A stretch of DNA of 64,000 nucleotides from Puffinus mauretanicus (Eukaryota; Chordata; Aves; Procellariiformes; Procellariidae): contig JAJKFH010003821.1 in assembly GCA_023333565.1 (NCBI GenBank), forward strand, positions 372,001 through 436,000, written 5' to 3'. The translations under genes were made by a program, and so were the position numbers. Shown here in pieces: positions 23,301 to 36,813 of this stretch (within the stretch, counting starts at the first letter, position 1; each line of letters begins with the position of its first letter). Below the pieces are notes generated by a model. It made no database searches. It had not been told where the DNA came from and saw only the letters and a list, made by a program, of their open reading frames with translations.

Positions 23301-26269
23301 ACACTTACACTGACCCTTATTCAGACACCATTTTCTCAGACACTTCTGACATGATCTTCACCCAGTTACAAAACGGCAGAATTTGGGGACAATACACTGA
23401 TTTAGCAAGAATGAAAAGTCAGTGGCATGAGTACAAGGTATAGTCCATCTTGCTCTGTTTCTATTCATACATGAATTCTATAAAACAAACCACAGGAAGG
23501 AAAACCTGCTGTAAGAGTCTCAAGCTAGCCGACAATTCCTGGTCCCCAGGAAGTTGTTCTGTCTGGAGTTGCTTATAGATACAGATACAGAAAACAGGAC
23601 AGACAGAAAACTTCATCTGTTGCGTGTCATTGCACCATAAAATTCGTAACCATGCAGAATTTTCTGAAAGATTAAAGTCTTGCTAAAATACTAAGAAAAA
23701 CATACAAGAGGCTGTGCAACAATATTATCTGGTGGCACTGCTATAACAGTGGGAAATTTCACTAGAGAACTGTAAATCCTCCTGTTTTGAGGCATAGGGC
23801 TAATACTAATCAAGAGGAATTAATAGGCTATTACAAAATACTCACAAGAATTTCTTGTCCATTTATTGGAAATATTTGGCATTTTCTGAGAAATAATATC
23901 AGGCTAGATGGATTACTAATACAATCTGTGATGGTAACAGTCATGTACCTGCACAAAAAAAAAGCTTTGTTTGAGGATAACATCTGATTGTCAAGGAGGT
24001 CTTCCTTTGTCTTCATTTTTATAGTTATTGAGTCTGCACTAGGAGAACAACAAGCTTAACAAAGTTTTCCTGTAGCTCAGCTAAGGCTATATACAACACG
24101 GTCATCACTAGTCCATAAGAATGCTAGTTTGGGGGTTTTGTTTGTTTGTTTGTTTGTTTTCCAGAGACACTGGAGTAATGCATGGTAACGCAGTCCCTCT
24201 GTCTTTCTTCCAGGAGTGGCCAGACTTCACCTGAAGTTTTGAATCTGCTACTACCTTTGAAGTAATGAATTTATTCTTTGAGTTCAGTTGGCTCAGCCTC
24301 TCACCTTGAGGTCCTGGGTGCAGCCCCTGTTTGCAGCCCAGCCAAACCTGCTGTCAAATTGGCAACATGAGAAAAAAAAAAAGTGTATTAGTAGAGGAGC
24401 AGAGGAGAGAGAAGAAAATGAATTTGATTCTACTCTTTGAAGTCATAACACTTAGAGGTATCTTATGCAAGGGACTGCATGAACATGATGCCCTCTTCTG
24501 TACTTCATGTGCAAGTTTCCCTGGGGGTTGACTTGCTGCAGCCAAAGGCAGAGTATGTATCTCCCCTTCTTGCTGCCACTATGCCAATATCATATCCAGA
24601 GGCTAAGCCGTGTGACTCAGCTCCCTCCCCTACATTTTTGTTTCTCTCTTTCCCATTATCCTTTCATTACAGAAAACAAAAAGGGAACACTGTAAGGACA
24701 GTCCTCCCTGCTGACATTAGCCACAACACCTATGGCGATGGAAATACAGAATAAGGTCTTTGCTTATTCAGTTTTCTGTATCTCCTGTTAGTTTCAGTCA
24801 AGATCAGCCATAACACCTTTAAGAATATCAAGGCACAAAGTTGAGCTTACATGCTGATGTTTTCAAATATGGCTTATTTTCCTAGTTTATATGGATTGCC
24901 CGTGGTTTTGCAAATTGCCTTAGTTCTTTCGGTTGATAAACCTGTAGATCAACTAGTTGGTCTTAAACTAGTCCTCTACTAGGAATACCTCATGTTTCAC
25001 TAGAAACAACATGATCAACCCTGTGAAACTCTCAATCTATATCTTTTTTTTTGGAATTGAAATTAGATTTAGTGGCTTCAAATTTGTGAGTTTGGAAGAG
25101 TATGGTCTAGCCATTAGAAAATAAAATGAAAGATACGGGAAATAAGATTACACAAATGGATAGGATTAAAATTTCAACAAGATTATGAATAAAAGTTATT
25201 CCCCGAGTTTCTTGAAGTTTCATCCCAGCAGCTACTTTCTTCAGTACTAAGACCATCTCTAATCACCTGCTTCATACTCTGAATTTATTTCATATTGGGT
25301 TAAATCAACCTCTGTATAGTATTTTCATTCTCTTTCCAAGTGACATCCTGCCCCTGTAGCAATCAGTGGGGCTTTTGCTTTTATTTCTAAAAGTCTCAAT
25401 TTTCATTACGTATGTCTACCAAAACTGTACTGGTGAGTTTGGATCAGTAGGGGAATAATTTGCTTGAGAGAGGCACCTACACGGAACTTCAGTAGAGGTT
25501 CCTGCTGAAAGCAGTGTCACAGAGCTGGGGCACGCTTAGTCAAGAGGGAGAAACAAGTGCCTTTGGAATGCTCCGGGGTGGCTGTGTCTGCTGAGACCAT
25601 CCAGGGCACCTGCCACATCCACGAGCTCCTTCAGCCAGTATCAGCCAGCTGAGCGGTCAAAGGGAGTGTTTTCCTTCCTCCCTGCTCCCTGCCCTCACCC
25701 TCTCCCTCTCTTCTGCAAGAACAAGGCAGGGCACCAGGATAGGGATCCGCTCTGGGTGAAAATAACCAGGCTTTTTAGCTCAGTGAATTTTAATCCAGAG
25801 ATGGCTGGCTGCTCTGGTTTGCTTTGTAACCACCACCACCAGACCGGCTGGGGAAACATAAGAGGAGAAAGAAGTGGGCTTGGGAGACTGTGGAGCGAGA
25901 GGAGTGTGTGTGGAAGGGAGAATTGTTCCTTTCCGCAACACATCCCTCATGCCACCTGGAAACATGCAATGACAGTGGGAAGCACTCACCGCTGCTTCAT
26001 GCAACATCTAAAATGTCTCACTTAAGGGAAACAGATTGGATCCCATCTTTTATTATTTTACAGCAGAGAGTGGTTTATTTATGAAAGGAATGTATAATTT
26101 AAAAAAAAATAATCTCGCTGCCACATCTTTATGCAAGCCAACAAGAAGTATCTTGTTTTAACCTTGAGGTTTTGTTCTTCAGACTTCCTAGATAATATAA
26201 GTCAATTATCAGATGAAGATTTAGGTATTTGTCATTCAGGACTGTGCCATGAGGAACTTGGGGCCACGG
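20301..26269. other. Unique non-coding sequence
   Basis: No supported gene. A short TTTG tetranucleotide array lies at 24136-24160. A pyrimidine tract ending in TTCCAG at about 24195-24211 looks like a splice acceptor but has no donor partner. Open frames around 22900-23160 and 25666-26084 are not recognised. Confidence 0.4.
24136..24160 (+). repeat. (TTTG)n microsatellite
   Basis: About six TTTG units followed by extra T. It is short and likely of no function. Confidence 0.8.
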
Positions 26270-26365
26270 TGTAGCTGCATTGCCGTGACCCCAGTTCCGC
26301 AATCAGATACCCGTGCGGTTCTGTGTAAGAGCTCATCGAAGTGGAACTGATTGCAGAGTTAAGAC
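26270..26365 (-). repeat. Degenerate ancient amniote repeat (CR1/L3-like tail)
   Basis: The plus strand reads CCGCAATCAGATACCCGTG, and about 60 bases later GGAACTGATTGCAGAGTTAAG. This resembles the paired GCAATCAGATC / GAACTGATTGCAGGATC motifs of old interspersed repeats abundant in turtles and crocodilians and residual in birds. The family call is from memory. The strand is uncertain because the ends are near-inverted. Confidence 0.4.
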
Positions 26366-27971
26366 TTAAATTTACCCATTACAGTGCATAGCAGTGGCAA
26401 GGTCCTGATGAAAAGACTTTAGCTAAACCCCCTGTTTCTCTGAATATTCTGATTAAATAAGAATGGTTTGGCTTTTGGTTGATTATACAATTTATTGCAA
26501 AAATAATTCTCCTCTCATGAAAAGTCAAGGTTATACTGATGATGTACATTTATACTAACAAAGCCTTTTTTTTTTTTTTTTGGTGTCTCCCAATTAGTTC
26601 TTTGAGGTTTTCAAGGACTTTTATTTTTACAAACACAAGCCGTAAAGCTCTGGAGAGTGAGTAGTTTGTCACCTTTGGGTGAGCAGGGAAAAGTGCGTTA
26701 GGCTCACGGAGAGGCTGATGTTCTCTAACCAGCTGTTGCATGCACCAGGTCTCATATGGATCTCTCCTGTCTGGTGGTATTTTGGTCTAACTGCTATTAG
26801 ATTTTAAGAATTTGGATAAAAATATCTCCCTGACAAAGTAAACAAGGAGAGGGGCACACCCCAGACCTGCAGCAAACGTGCCTAGGACGAGAAGTCACTG
26901 CTGTGGCTAAAGGGTACACTGGGTAGCACAAAGTGAGACGGGGGCAGGAGGGAGGCAGCTTGTCTTTCGGGGTTTGAACAAGTCCCCGCAGATGGGTTCC
27001 TCTGCAAATAAAGAGGTGGTGCAAAGAGGTGGTTTTTTGAAGCAAGCAGCAGCTGAAGTAGTTTCCAGATGGACAACAGCAGAGAGGCTGTTTTGCTGGA
27101 GCAGCAGAGAGCAGGGCCGGGGAGCGTCTGCGAGCTCTTCCCAGGCGGCAGCAGAGGGGAGGGTATGCGGCAGCAGAGGTGACGAAGCAGCCCAGCCTGC
27201 AGAGACGCTGGGAAGTGCAGTGTCCGGGCCAAACCTGGGCTCCAGCCCCTCATTCAGGACACAGCGACTGTGACCACAGTGAACAGTGGTGCAGTCTCCT
27301 CTCCGGTGGATGAGGATAAAGTTTCAGAGTGCCCTACCACGTCCTATGTGTGTTGGATATAATAAGGGATTTTTTATTTGATACATGGACAATACTGTTG
27401 ATCATCACTGGCTTTCCAGATTTATTCCATGTCCCCTTCCATTCTTCACCTCCAATAACGTTTTCTTTGTTTTATAGACTTGGTGCTTTTACGGACTAAA
27501 CTTGGTGTTTGCTAGGAGGAAGTATTACATGACAAAAGTATTTAGTTTCCCAGGGACCTGGATGAAAAATCAATCTAATACTCTCTGGTATTTATACAAG
27601 AAAGAATCCCTAGAAAATTAAACAGGCTTTTTTTCTTCCCAATAGCACCTGAAAAAAGAGTAACAAAAGGGTTCTTCTTCTCATTCATTTCCCAATGGAA
27701 AGATACTTCATTATTGCTTTTGTTACTGTAATTATCGTCATGCAATCTGAATAATTACAACAATATACTTCGGCAAACTACAAACACTGAAAGGAAAAAA
27801 ATCTAGATAACATTTTTTTCCTTTGCATAATGTAAAAGAAAGTTATATGAACTACATCTATTTACTTTTCCAAACCAGCTGCTAGTAGTACACTAACAAA
27901 GCTTGAGAAGTTGCTTCACAAATACTTTTCTCAGCCAATATCTAATGGGGGAAAAAAAAACACTTACTCAC
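26366..27971. other. Unique non-coding sequence with a T16 run and a moderately GC-rich patch
   Basis: A T16 run lies at 26566-26581. About 27000-27260 is GC-richer than the surroundings, with few CpG and overlapping open frames on both strands, none recognised. Nothing else is supported. Confidence 0.35.
26566..26581 (-). repeat. Homopolymer: A16 on the minus strand
   Basis: Minus-strand A16 is preceded 38 bases upstream by an AATAAA hexamer (complement of 26620-26625). That distance is longer than usual for a polyadenylation site, so a retroposed tail is possible but not claimed. Confidence 0.75.
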
Positions 27972-28118
27972 CCAAGTGTCATAAAATGAGCCAATCATAA
28001 AATGACCAGACTGCATGAAGTTCATTATCCGATCCACTGACTTTTTCACGAGAATCAGCTTATTTATAGTATGGTGCAGCGTATCAGCTGCCAAGACTAT
28101 GCATATAGTAGTATTAAA
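27972..28118 (-). other. Putative 147-base coding exon (best splice-bounded segment of the window)
   Basis: On the minus strand, GTTTTTTTTCTGTACAG (complement of 28119-28135) is a near-ideal acceptor and TTGG/GTGAGTAAG (donor starting at the complement of 27971) is a near-ideal donor. The segment between is exactly 49 codons and open in one frame only, phase 0 at both ends. The other two frames have stops early. The peptide begins FNTTICIVLAADTLHHTINK and ends FMIGSFYDTW. It has a hydrophobic stretch near the start and a mixed charged middle. I do not recognise the family. A chance acceptor, donor and open frame of this size is possible in 64 kb, so this is a lead. If real, the gene runs right to left and this window lies in its introns. 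Confidence 0.4.
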
Positions 28119-31100
28119 CTGTACAGAAAAAAAACATTTTGTAGCACATTAGTGAGATTCCATTTGTATGTGTTCCTGACAAATGGCTCCCCTGCAGTTG
28201 TCTCAGCATTTACTTGCCAGACAAGACCCATTTACTGCTTCATTTATTGATATGCAATGGAAGTTATAGAATAAGTATCATATCAGTGAATCTAAAGCAG
28301 TAATTCATGCAGTTCTTAGAGACATAATGTCTGGAGAGTCTAAAACTAAACTAACTCCAGGAGATGTTTATGAGTATTGTGAATGAAGGAGAAAAAAAAA
28401 AAACGCCCAAGAGCGATAACTTGATGATGGGATTTTAATTTAATTTGAAGTAATGCAACCAAACTGCATGAGGGGAAGGAATGGAGGGAACAATCAAGTC
28501 TCTTAACCAACACTATTTTATCCTGCCATTAAATTGTTATAATTACCCAGTATTTGACCAGATGGCAAGTCATTTCTAAAGTCAGACCAGGTGTTCAAGA
28601 TGCAGAGATAATCACAAAGCTGATGACTGTGGTGAAACTAATTAAAAAGTGTGTTGCAGTGGCACAATGGTGCTGTGGAGAGAGAGAGTGACCAAAAATA
28701 ACAGGATAGAAAAGATCTGATGTGCTACAACAAAGTGATTTAGAAAATAGTAAGCAAAACTAAACAGAATTTAATTAATTTAAATGATCAAGGTCAGAGG
28801 AGCACGCTAATAAACTATTAAATAACGCAATCTATTGGGGGCTTTTTGGGGTTTTGTTTCTAACACAAATGGGAAGACAGAAGTGAAAGGCAGAACTGCC
28901 AACCCGATCAGAAGAAGGGCAAAATACGGGCACAGATGCACATTAAAATGAAATATGGGCACAAAAAATCCTTTTCATGCGGATGAACGCTGATTACATG
29001 GCCACAGCTGGAAATTACAGAGAGCTTTATTCATTAAAGACTAACTATCTTCAATTAGGCTTTGCTTTCATGATAAAACAACAGAGTAGCAAAGAAATGA
29101 ATTGCCGCGCTGTGCCTGCAGCTCCCCCGAACACGCTGCCCCACAGCCTGCAGCCAGCACACTTCTTCTGCTTAATAGACGCCTTCACCTTTCTGGGACC
29201 AAAAATCAATTCAGACCTGAGGGAAAATGCATTTAACTGGAGGGGGTGAGGGGGAAAGCAAACTTTAAAAACAACCCTGGCAAGTAAACACCCCACCACA
29301 TGATAAGAGAAATCAAAATATCTCATTGCCAGCTCGGTGCACGTTGGTCCACCCTGCCGGCTTGGTACTTTGTGATCATCTCTGGCTGTCTGCTCTAAAA
29401 ATGTAAGTGCGAATGCTCACGCTGTGCCCATGGCCCTGAGGAGAACACTAATTGGCTCCGTGCTATGCCCATACACGAAGCCTGATGCTAAGGGGTCCTG
29501 GACACAAGTAAAAGCTGAGACCTATTAAAGGCAGCTCTCCATGAGGTTTTTCAGTCAAGAAAGGGAAGTGTTCCCGGCTGCCCAGCTGGTCATCTCCAGC
29601 AGAAGGGGTGCTCCTCTCTGTGCCCTTGCAGCCTGCTCCAGAGCCTGGGGACACCCACAAGGGATGAGGGTTGTAACACCAACAGGCTGAAGAGAGCCTA
29701 AAAATCCTCTTCTTCAGGGAGCATTTATGCCATTACAGAATGATGAAAATTATGAGCACCCCTTCACCCTGTGCTGCCACATCGTGCTGATGAAGTATTT
29801 TGGCACAGTTGCATGGGGAGCTTTTGCTAGCAATAGCAATTAGGATTCAGAGTCACTCTGCTGCTTGGCTTTTTATCTCTGAGAGAGTTTTCAGAGCTGG
29901 CCACACTTTATGCAAGGATGCTAGTAGCGTTTGCAGTCTCGTCCAGCCCTCCAGCATTTGGGAGAGTTTCTCCTTGTTGCAGGTGTCTTCGCCTAAAGAA
30001 AAGCTGGAGATTTCTTGGTGCAGAGGTGCTACAATTTGAAATAGGAACAGGTAGCAGATGGAGTTGATAAATCAGTTGATAGTCCAATTAATTCTGCCAG
30101 TAAGAATTTTGCATTCACATTAGTACTAGCAATAACATCTTGTTGACCTCTCTCTTGATTGGGGCTACAGACTGCAGGAACCCTGCTGCTGCAATCACGG
30201 GTTTCTTCATACCTTCTGCGGAAGGCAAAAGGGGGTCAATATGTTAACGGCTGTGAACGATTGATATCTGTTGTACCTTACTTAGTCATCGACATCCAGA
30301 GTAGAATGAGCTGAAAAACATTGTCTGTTAAAACATTATCTCCCTACTGTTTTTATCAGTTCTCTAGCTGGCTCAAAACCAGAAGATTAATTTTTAATCT
30401 ATTCCTCTTTTCTTTTTTTTTTTTCTCTTTTTTTCTGTTGACCCTAGATTTTGGAACTTTTCAGTCAACTCTGGTTGTGATATTGATGTTGGGAACACAT
30501 TTCCCTCACTGGAATGAGAAAAATAAAGAGCCATAATTGGAAACAGGAGTGCAGACCCCAGATAATGGTGCAAGTCTATGGAAAACAGTTTACCCAGTTG
30601 AAAATACAACCGCATTCATTCCAGCAGTGCTTCCTCACCACAGAACATACACTGCAGGGTATGTAGCTTTCCAAGTATTTTTAACCTCTTAGGCAACTGG
30701 TATTCTGGCAAAAACATCTCAAGGCATTTGATATTCAGTGCTTTGCAGTTTCTAACGGATATTTTTCTAGGGACGATTATGAGCAAGTAGCCCAAGGACT
30801 GCAGCTTCTCTGGAAGCTGGTGCAAGTACAATGTCTTTTATTATTATGATTATTTTCAACAAGTTCATAATCTCCTGCACCAGCTGTTGTTTCTGTGCTG
30901 TCTTCCTGCTGCCATACTTGCCCTTTCTTTAAACAAGCAAGGGTTTTGCTATTTTTTGGAAATAGGCAAATAAAGATAGGTTTAAGGAATAAGGACACCA
31001 CAGGCTTGAAGTAAGCACATTGCTAAGTGAGGGAAGAGGAAGATTTCATCTTAATATACAGGTTTTTAATTAAAAGTCAAAGCCCACATACTTGGCCCTC

Positions 31101-34100
31101 TGTCCGAGTCTACAGTGACCTGAAGAGGTTTCGAAGGGCCATGCAATCCATTTTTAGTGTTCAATAGGTCTTGCCACCTGCTCGCATTTGTACACAAAAG
31201 CGAAGGAAAAGCCCTTTCCCCTCTGGTCCTGCCACACGCTGGTCTCTGCTGGCTAGTGGCACGTAACATTTCGCAGAAAGGTGGAAGACCAGTTTAAAGG
31301 CTGCTGTCTTCCTCGCACAGGAGAAAGCAGGTATGAATGTAGGTTTCCCCAAATCAGGTGTGTGCCTTGGCTGTTAAACATGAAGAGGGAAGAAGCTAAA
31401 GAAAAGGAATAAGGGGAGAGAACAGGAAGGGCAAGAAAGTGTTTCTTCTTTCCTTTTTTCATATTCATGTGACCATTCCCTTGTATTAGGCATATGCAAA
31501 AATAATCTCTGGCGGAATAGGACATGTTCTTTAACCTGATGCTTGATAAACCTGTAGGAGCCCTTCTTGTTGTCTTTCACAGCCAGATTCAACTCCAGAT
31601 GGGCTTTGGCTTTCCAAATCCCATCCCTGTGTGAGGACCCTGGGAGCATCTCCCATCCTGGGGGTTTGGCTGCAGGACCTCACAGCCAGCTCAGCGCTGG
31701 TGTAACCAAGGGCAGCCCCCATCCCCTTCAGACAGTGTCTCTATATTCCTCCTGGTTTTGCTATCCCTGTTTCCACCTCTTGTACACTGTGGGTTTATGT
31801 CTAAGTTTTGTCAGGATCTACTTGTTCACCTAGCAGGCCTCCTGCCACTTTTACTTGACTTCCTTCATTTCAGGATGGACCATGTTTGAGATTGAGGAGG
31901 TGATCCTTGAAAATCAACCAGCTCTCCTGGATCCATCTTCTCTCCAGGGCCGTATCCCATGGGACTCTTCCAACGAAGTTCTTGAACAGGCCAAAGTCTA
32001 TTCCAAATAGGGGATATAGAGGTCCTAAGATATCTCTACAGTCTTCCGGGTTATTGCAAGACAGACATGAGGTCACCAGACATTCACTCAAATTAAAGTA
32101 GCCTTGAGAGTCATCCTAACCTAAGCTCACAGGCATGGTTTAAGACAGTACTTACTCTGTGATGAATTTACATCATTATCTGTAATAAGGTAATAATCAG
32201 TATCTGCTTTGGATTTCCCCTTTCGAAATAAACAGTTAAACAAAATTCATATTTTGAAGAATACAGTTTGAGGTAACCTTTGTTCCCCATCAGGAAACTT
32301 AGAGGTTCCATGCTGATCCCATGCCGGTTTCAGAAAACACCTACTCAGCTGTGACAATCCTGTGCTATTTAAAATTCAATGCATGCTCAAGGACCTCAAA
32401 AATGAGGCCCCACATCAGATTAAGCTCAGTCCAAGTAAATGTAACCTACTGTCATATTTACATATGTTAATTCTGTCACAGAATGGAGAAGAGCATCTCA
32501 GTAATAACTACACTCATGCTAATAAAACCAAGGTGTCTAGAGAGGATAATTACTCTATGACCTTGCTGCTTCACGGTGAATGACCTTGTAAGATTGGAGA
32601 GTAGAGATGGTTGAAAATGTTCTGGTAGAATGTTTTTCCACTAGAGAATGATCCCAGAACTGAGACACTGCACAAGAACATATACATTGTCCTGAAGATT
32701 TTGACACAAAATTATTGATGTTGTTTGTTTGAATAATTCTGCAGCTTGCAGCTTCATGTGATCACAAAGCTCTGTTTAAACTAGTTAATCAGGATTTGAA
32801 ATGCATGAGGTACAATATAAAGTTCAAAGCAAGAAACTAAGAATGGAGACTCTCAATAAAGTCATGCCAATGTTTCTCACACTTTTTTATTTGCTCTGTG
32901 AATGAAGAAGGAAAGAAAGGTAGAATGTTTTTCATTTTTTAACTAGAGGTACTTAAAGAAATGTATTACCAAGGCAAAAGACAGACCAGCATCTCCTAGA
33001 TAGGCAAAAAGGTGTCAAGGTAATTATTTTGGACTTCTTTTCAATTTATATAATTAAGGCACTGAGATGATAGCACTGTTCTCATGGTTTAGGAAGAAAT
33101 ACCTGCATTTTGCAGAGAAAACAGATGATTTATCAAACTCTGAAGATAATCAGCATATTTACATACACACTTTTATGTTTAACTGCCAATTTCTGTTTCC
33201 CAATTAAAGTGGTTTATTTGACTGTTATCTTTTTCTAATTAGTACTTATTTTAGGGAGTGAATACAGAGTAGGTTTCATGGGAAAGTAAACTCATTGGCT
33301 CCAAGTAGGGGGAATAGCTCGATGGCTGAAAGAGAATTGCCCCAGATAATGAATTCCTACACGTTTTGTAATGTAACCTAATGCCTCATGCAGCTACTAA
33401 ACTCCCAGATGGCCCAGCAGAGGCACATACTCATCAGGTGACATATTAGCCAATTTAAAAGATAATTAGTAAGCACCACTCTTTCTGTATTCTTTAAGCA
33501 TTAGGAAGATTCACATTCCACTCTTTTATGTACTGGCCTCCAATTCAAAACATATGGAGCAATTTTTTTTTTTTCTAGAGGTGCTGCTCTCCTGCTGCTC
33601 TCACTGGCTTCAGCACATACATACTTACTTGCTAAAGATGCTGCTGTGCATTTTTGCTAGTGTGGCTTTGTTTTTCCAAGCATCTTCACTTCTTAAGGTA
33701 GTGACACTGTCAGGGTATCTGCTGTTGCAGATGCCTGTTCCAGACTAGGAGCAATTTATTACTATCTTTCTTATATCAACAGTCCTGATGCTTTACTTCG
33801 CCAAGACAGGTATGATTCAATTGCTGGAGGATGTCAGTGCTGTGTATGTGTTGGCATTAGGACAAGCCAAAAGTCTGGTAAAATTATTCACCAAAACCAG
33901 GAGGCAGATGAGGAAAGTCCAGGAAATGGTCCAGAGTCTGGTTTAATTCTGAACCACAGTATGGACCTGACTCCTCTGGGTTCCCATCTTTTTAGACAAT
34001 CAGATAAAGTAGTATGAGTAGCCCCAACAACTGTCTACATAGCTGAGGGAGTCTAGCTCTACCTTAGGAGATTTAGGCTGGGCAGGCTCTGAACTGAAGG

Positions 34101-36529
34101 GCACAGCTGCTCTGTTCTGGTGTTAAGTAGATCATTAGATCCCTCTCCCCAAATTATCCCAGCCTGATTTCCTTCCCCAAGCAGCAAAAAATGAAAGGTG
34201 TGAAGTATTGGGCCAAGTCTGTGGGAGGTATATGCTGGGACCTGACCCTCCGCCATCTGGATTTCAGACGATTTAGCCTGGATCTGCTTTGCATGCCTTG
34301 AGTGCCTACAGTTAATTTCTCCACAGAATACCCACATCCATTCTAGCAACTGTTTATAACTTGGAAGAGTTTTAAGTATATTCAAAATACATAAAATAGT
34401 TGCACATACTGGATTCAGTTGTCTGTCAAAAGATCTGTTTAGATCTTTTGATCACAGCTGTTCTTTCCTCCATTTTTTTATCCAATCGCTTTTCAGTCAT
34501 AAACTTCACTTTTTTCTTGTTTGCTCATACCTCAGTCTCAATTTTCTACCATTAAAATCCTGACAGGACAATTATATAGGTATTATAAATAGTAAATTCC
34601 ATTTGAATACATTGTCATCCACCTACCAGTTAGTCTCATATAAGTGCTTGAGCAGCAGTGTTTAGTAGCAAAATCCAAAGCCTATCTCCGGATCTGTCAT
34701 TATTTCATGTTAATCCTTTATATCTCATTTGGGCAGACTCACAGACATCTCCACCTGTTTGCTCTGTAGCTGAGTTCAGTGACATACAGGGGAGCAGGCG
34801 GCAATCCCACTCCTCTCCCCAAATTCAGGACCTGGAGCTTTTGCAAGATGTTTGCATTTCTGGATGGTTTGGCCTTTACTCCAGGCAAAGCACTGTGTGA
34901 CACCAGAGGGTGTGATTTTCCCAGGCTGTGGCAGCGATGGCACCCAGCTGGGATGTTTCCATACTTTGCTGTTGCTTCTCTTTGTTATACTTATATATTT
35001 ATATACTTTGATATAGAGCAATTTCTTCTCAGGTCTCAAGGCTGCTCTTCTCCAACAGCCAGTAATTGTCCATCACAGAGTTGTTTATAGCTGTGCAGCC
35101 ACCATTTACAACCCGTACTCCAACTTTCAAGTCCTTCGCTGTTATCCCACACTTAAGCTGCACGTCAGACCCAGGGACGCCTGGTGCCAAACTCCAGTTC
35201 AGACAGCGATCTCCCACAGCGAGCTGATAACAAGCCTAGCAGGACAGGAGAGGGGCCTGGCAGCATAAGGCAGAGTTAGCAAAAAGCCTGTGGCCGCTCT
35301 TACTGGGCTTGCTACCTCCCAAATGCGTAAGGAGTATTTTCTGTCAGAGCGATGTACTAATTACATACCTCCCCAGTCACCGTGAGGAAGGGATTCACAG
35401 GCTCTGCCCTTTCCAAGTTCCGTATTCAGCGGCTGACCATTGCACACGCAGCTTATGTGCAGCGGCTCTTTTTCCCCGGTGGGAAAAGTAGGAAAAATGG
35501 TAGAAAATTCCCTTCCCCACCTTCAGAAGTACCAAACAAGTTCAGCCCCAGTAACTTCCAGTGCGCTGGCAGGGAGCTACCACTGAAATTTCTGTCTCTG
35601 TGCCTCCGCTTGGAATAGGTCCCGACTGTAATCACCTGTCTGTTGTGGGTTACAGAAATGCGGGGAAATATCTGGGTTTCCTAAGCTGCTGCTTCTGCAC
35701 TCCTTCAAATTAAGGGCAACCGTATAGATTCCTGTGAAATGTTGGTGGGGAAAAAAAGCTCTAAGACTTAGAGGTGAAATTTGTCACAGCTGTGAATGTA
35801 TACACAGCCAAGTGTTAAAACCTTGAAAAAGAGATTAGACGTGTATATGAGAGGCATTTCAAAGAGACAGCAACAGAAGTCTGTGCAGTAAAAATTAGGA
35901 GTACTATGTAAAAGATGTTATTCTGAAGAGGGAACTTAACAGCTTCCTGTGAACGGAGCAAAGTTTAAACTATAATTAGTCTTGTTGATGGACTAGCGGT
36001 TTTGCCTGTTGAAAGTACATTGTTTATAGTAACTCGTTTATACTAAGAGTATTATGTCTATGAAACTCTAATGATCACAGAGTCAATGGCTTGAATATGA
36101 GAAGACAAAGTTTTAAGTGTGTGTTGGAGAGCACATAGTAATGATTGGACTTACAATTTATAACAAAATTATGAAACAGGTTTGTCCTCGGAGATCTGTG
36201 ACATTCAAAGGGAGGAGTCTGACAGAAGTTTTGCTGTCCTTAATATCTTCAGGGAGCTGCCAGAGGTTTTGAATTATACTGTGCTTATTAAAATAGGCAG
36301 CTTTTGGCCCTGAATTTTGGAGACAGGTTCGTTAATAGAAACAGCACTGTTATGCTGACTTCCACCAGCTGAGAATCTGTCTCTTCAGGATGTATTACAA
36401 CCTCACGTCACAATATGAAAAAAGTCAGATCAAGATGGTGGAATGGCAGTGGCCTGAGCCCAGCGTCGTTGCTCAGGAATAGGTCTAACACGTGTCCAGC
36501 GGGTGCTCTCCTTCAGTAGGAGACACAAT
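28119..36529. other. Unique non-coding sequence, possibly intronic
   Basis: No supported gene. About 28430-28640 and 28960-29330 have the low-redundancy mixed texture of conserved non-coding DNA. This is a subjective impression. On the minus strand a pyrimidine tract of about 40 bases ending in AG (complement of about 31399-31440) resembles a terminal-exon acceptor without a clear donor. A pyrimidine-rich run lies at about 30403-30437. Confidence 0.35.
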
Positions 36530-36620
36530 ATTTGCTTCGAAGAGCAAAACCAGCTCTCCCTGAAATCAATAGAGACACCCACACTGACTTCAGTGGGAGC
36601 TGCATCAGACACTGGTGACC
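36530..36620 (+). repeat. Degenerate ancient amniote repeat (CR1/L3-like)
   Basis: The plus strand reads CTGAAATCAATAGAGACACC and ACTGACTTCAGTGGGAGCTG followed by CATCAGACAC. These match the ATTGACTTCAGTGGGAGC...GGATCAGGCC motif typical of old CR1/L3 tails across reptiles and birds. It is highly diverged; the limits are approximate and may reach left to about 36430. Confidence 0.5.
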
Positions 36621-36742
36621 AGCTCTAAAGTTCAAAGTCATTTCATCAATTTTCAGCTAGAGAAGGGATGCTCAGCAGGACACAGCTCAAGCCTTAGGAG
36701 TAAATGCATTTACATCTGGTTGGTGAAAAATTCTATATAATG

Positions 36743-36813
36743 TATATTTATATTTATATTTATATTTATATTTATATTTATATTTATATTTATATTTATA
36801 TTTATATTTATAT
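36743..36813 (+). repeat. (ATATTT)n hexanucleotide array, about 12 copies
   Basis: Almost perfect six-base periodicity (TATATT/TATTTA rotations) over 71 bases, bordered by imperfect TATA sequence on the left and TATGTGTGG on the right. The purity suggests recent expansion, so length polymorphism is likely. Confidence 0.95.

Noticed and set aside
26566..26625. A16 with upstream AATAAA as a second retroposed tail
   Set aside because: The 38-base spacing is too long for a typical cleavage site and no source sequence is recognised.
30273..30312. Minus-strand 29-base segment between TGTTTTTCAG and GTAAGG
   Set aside because: Too short for a usual exon and the base before the donor does not fit consensus. 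Likely chance.
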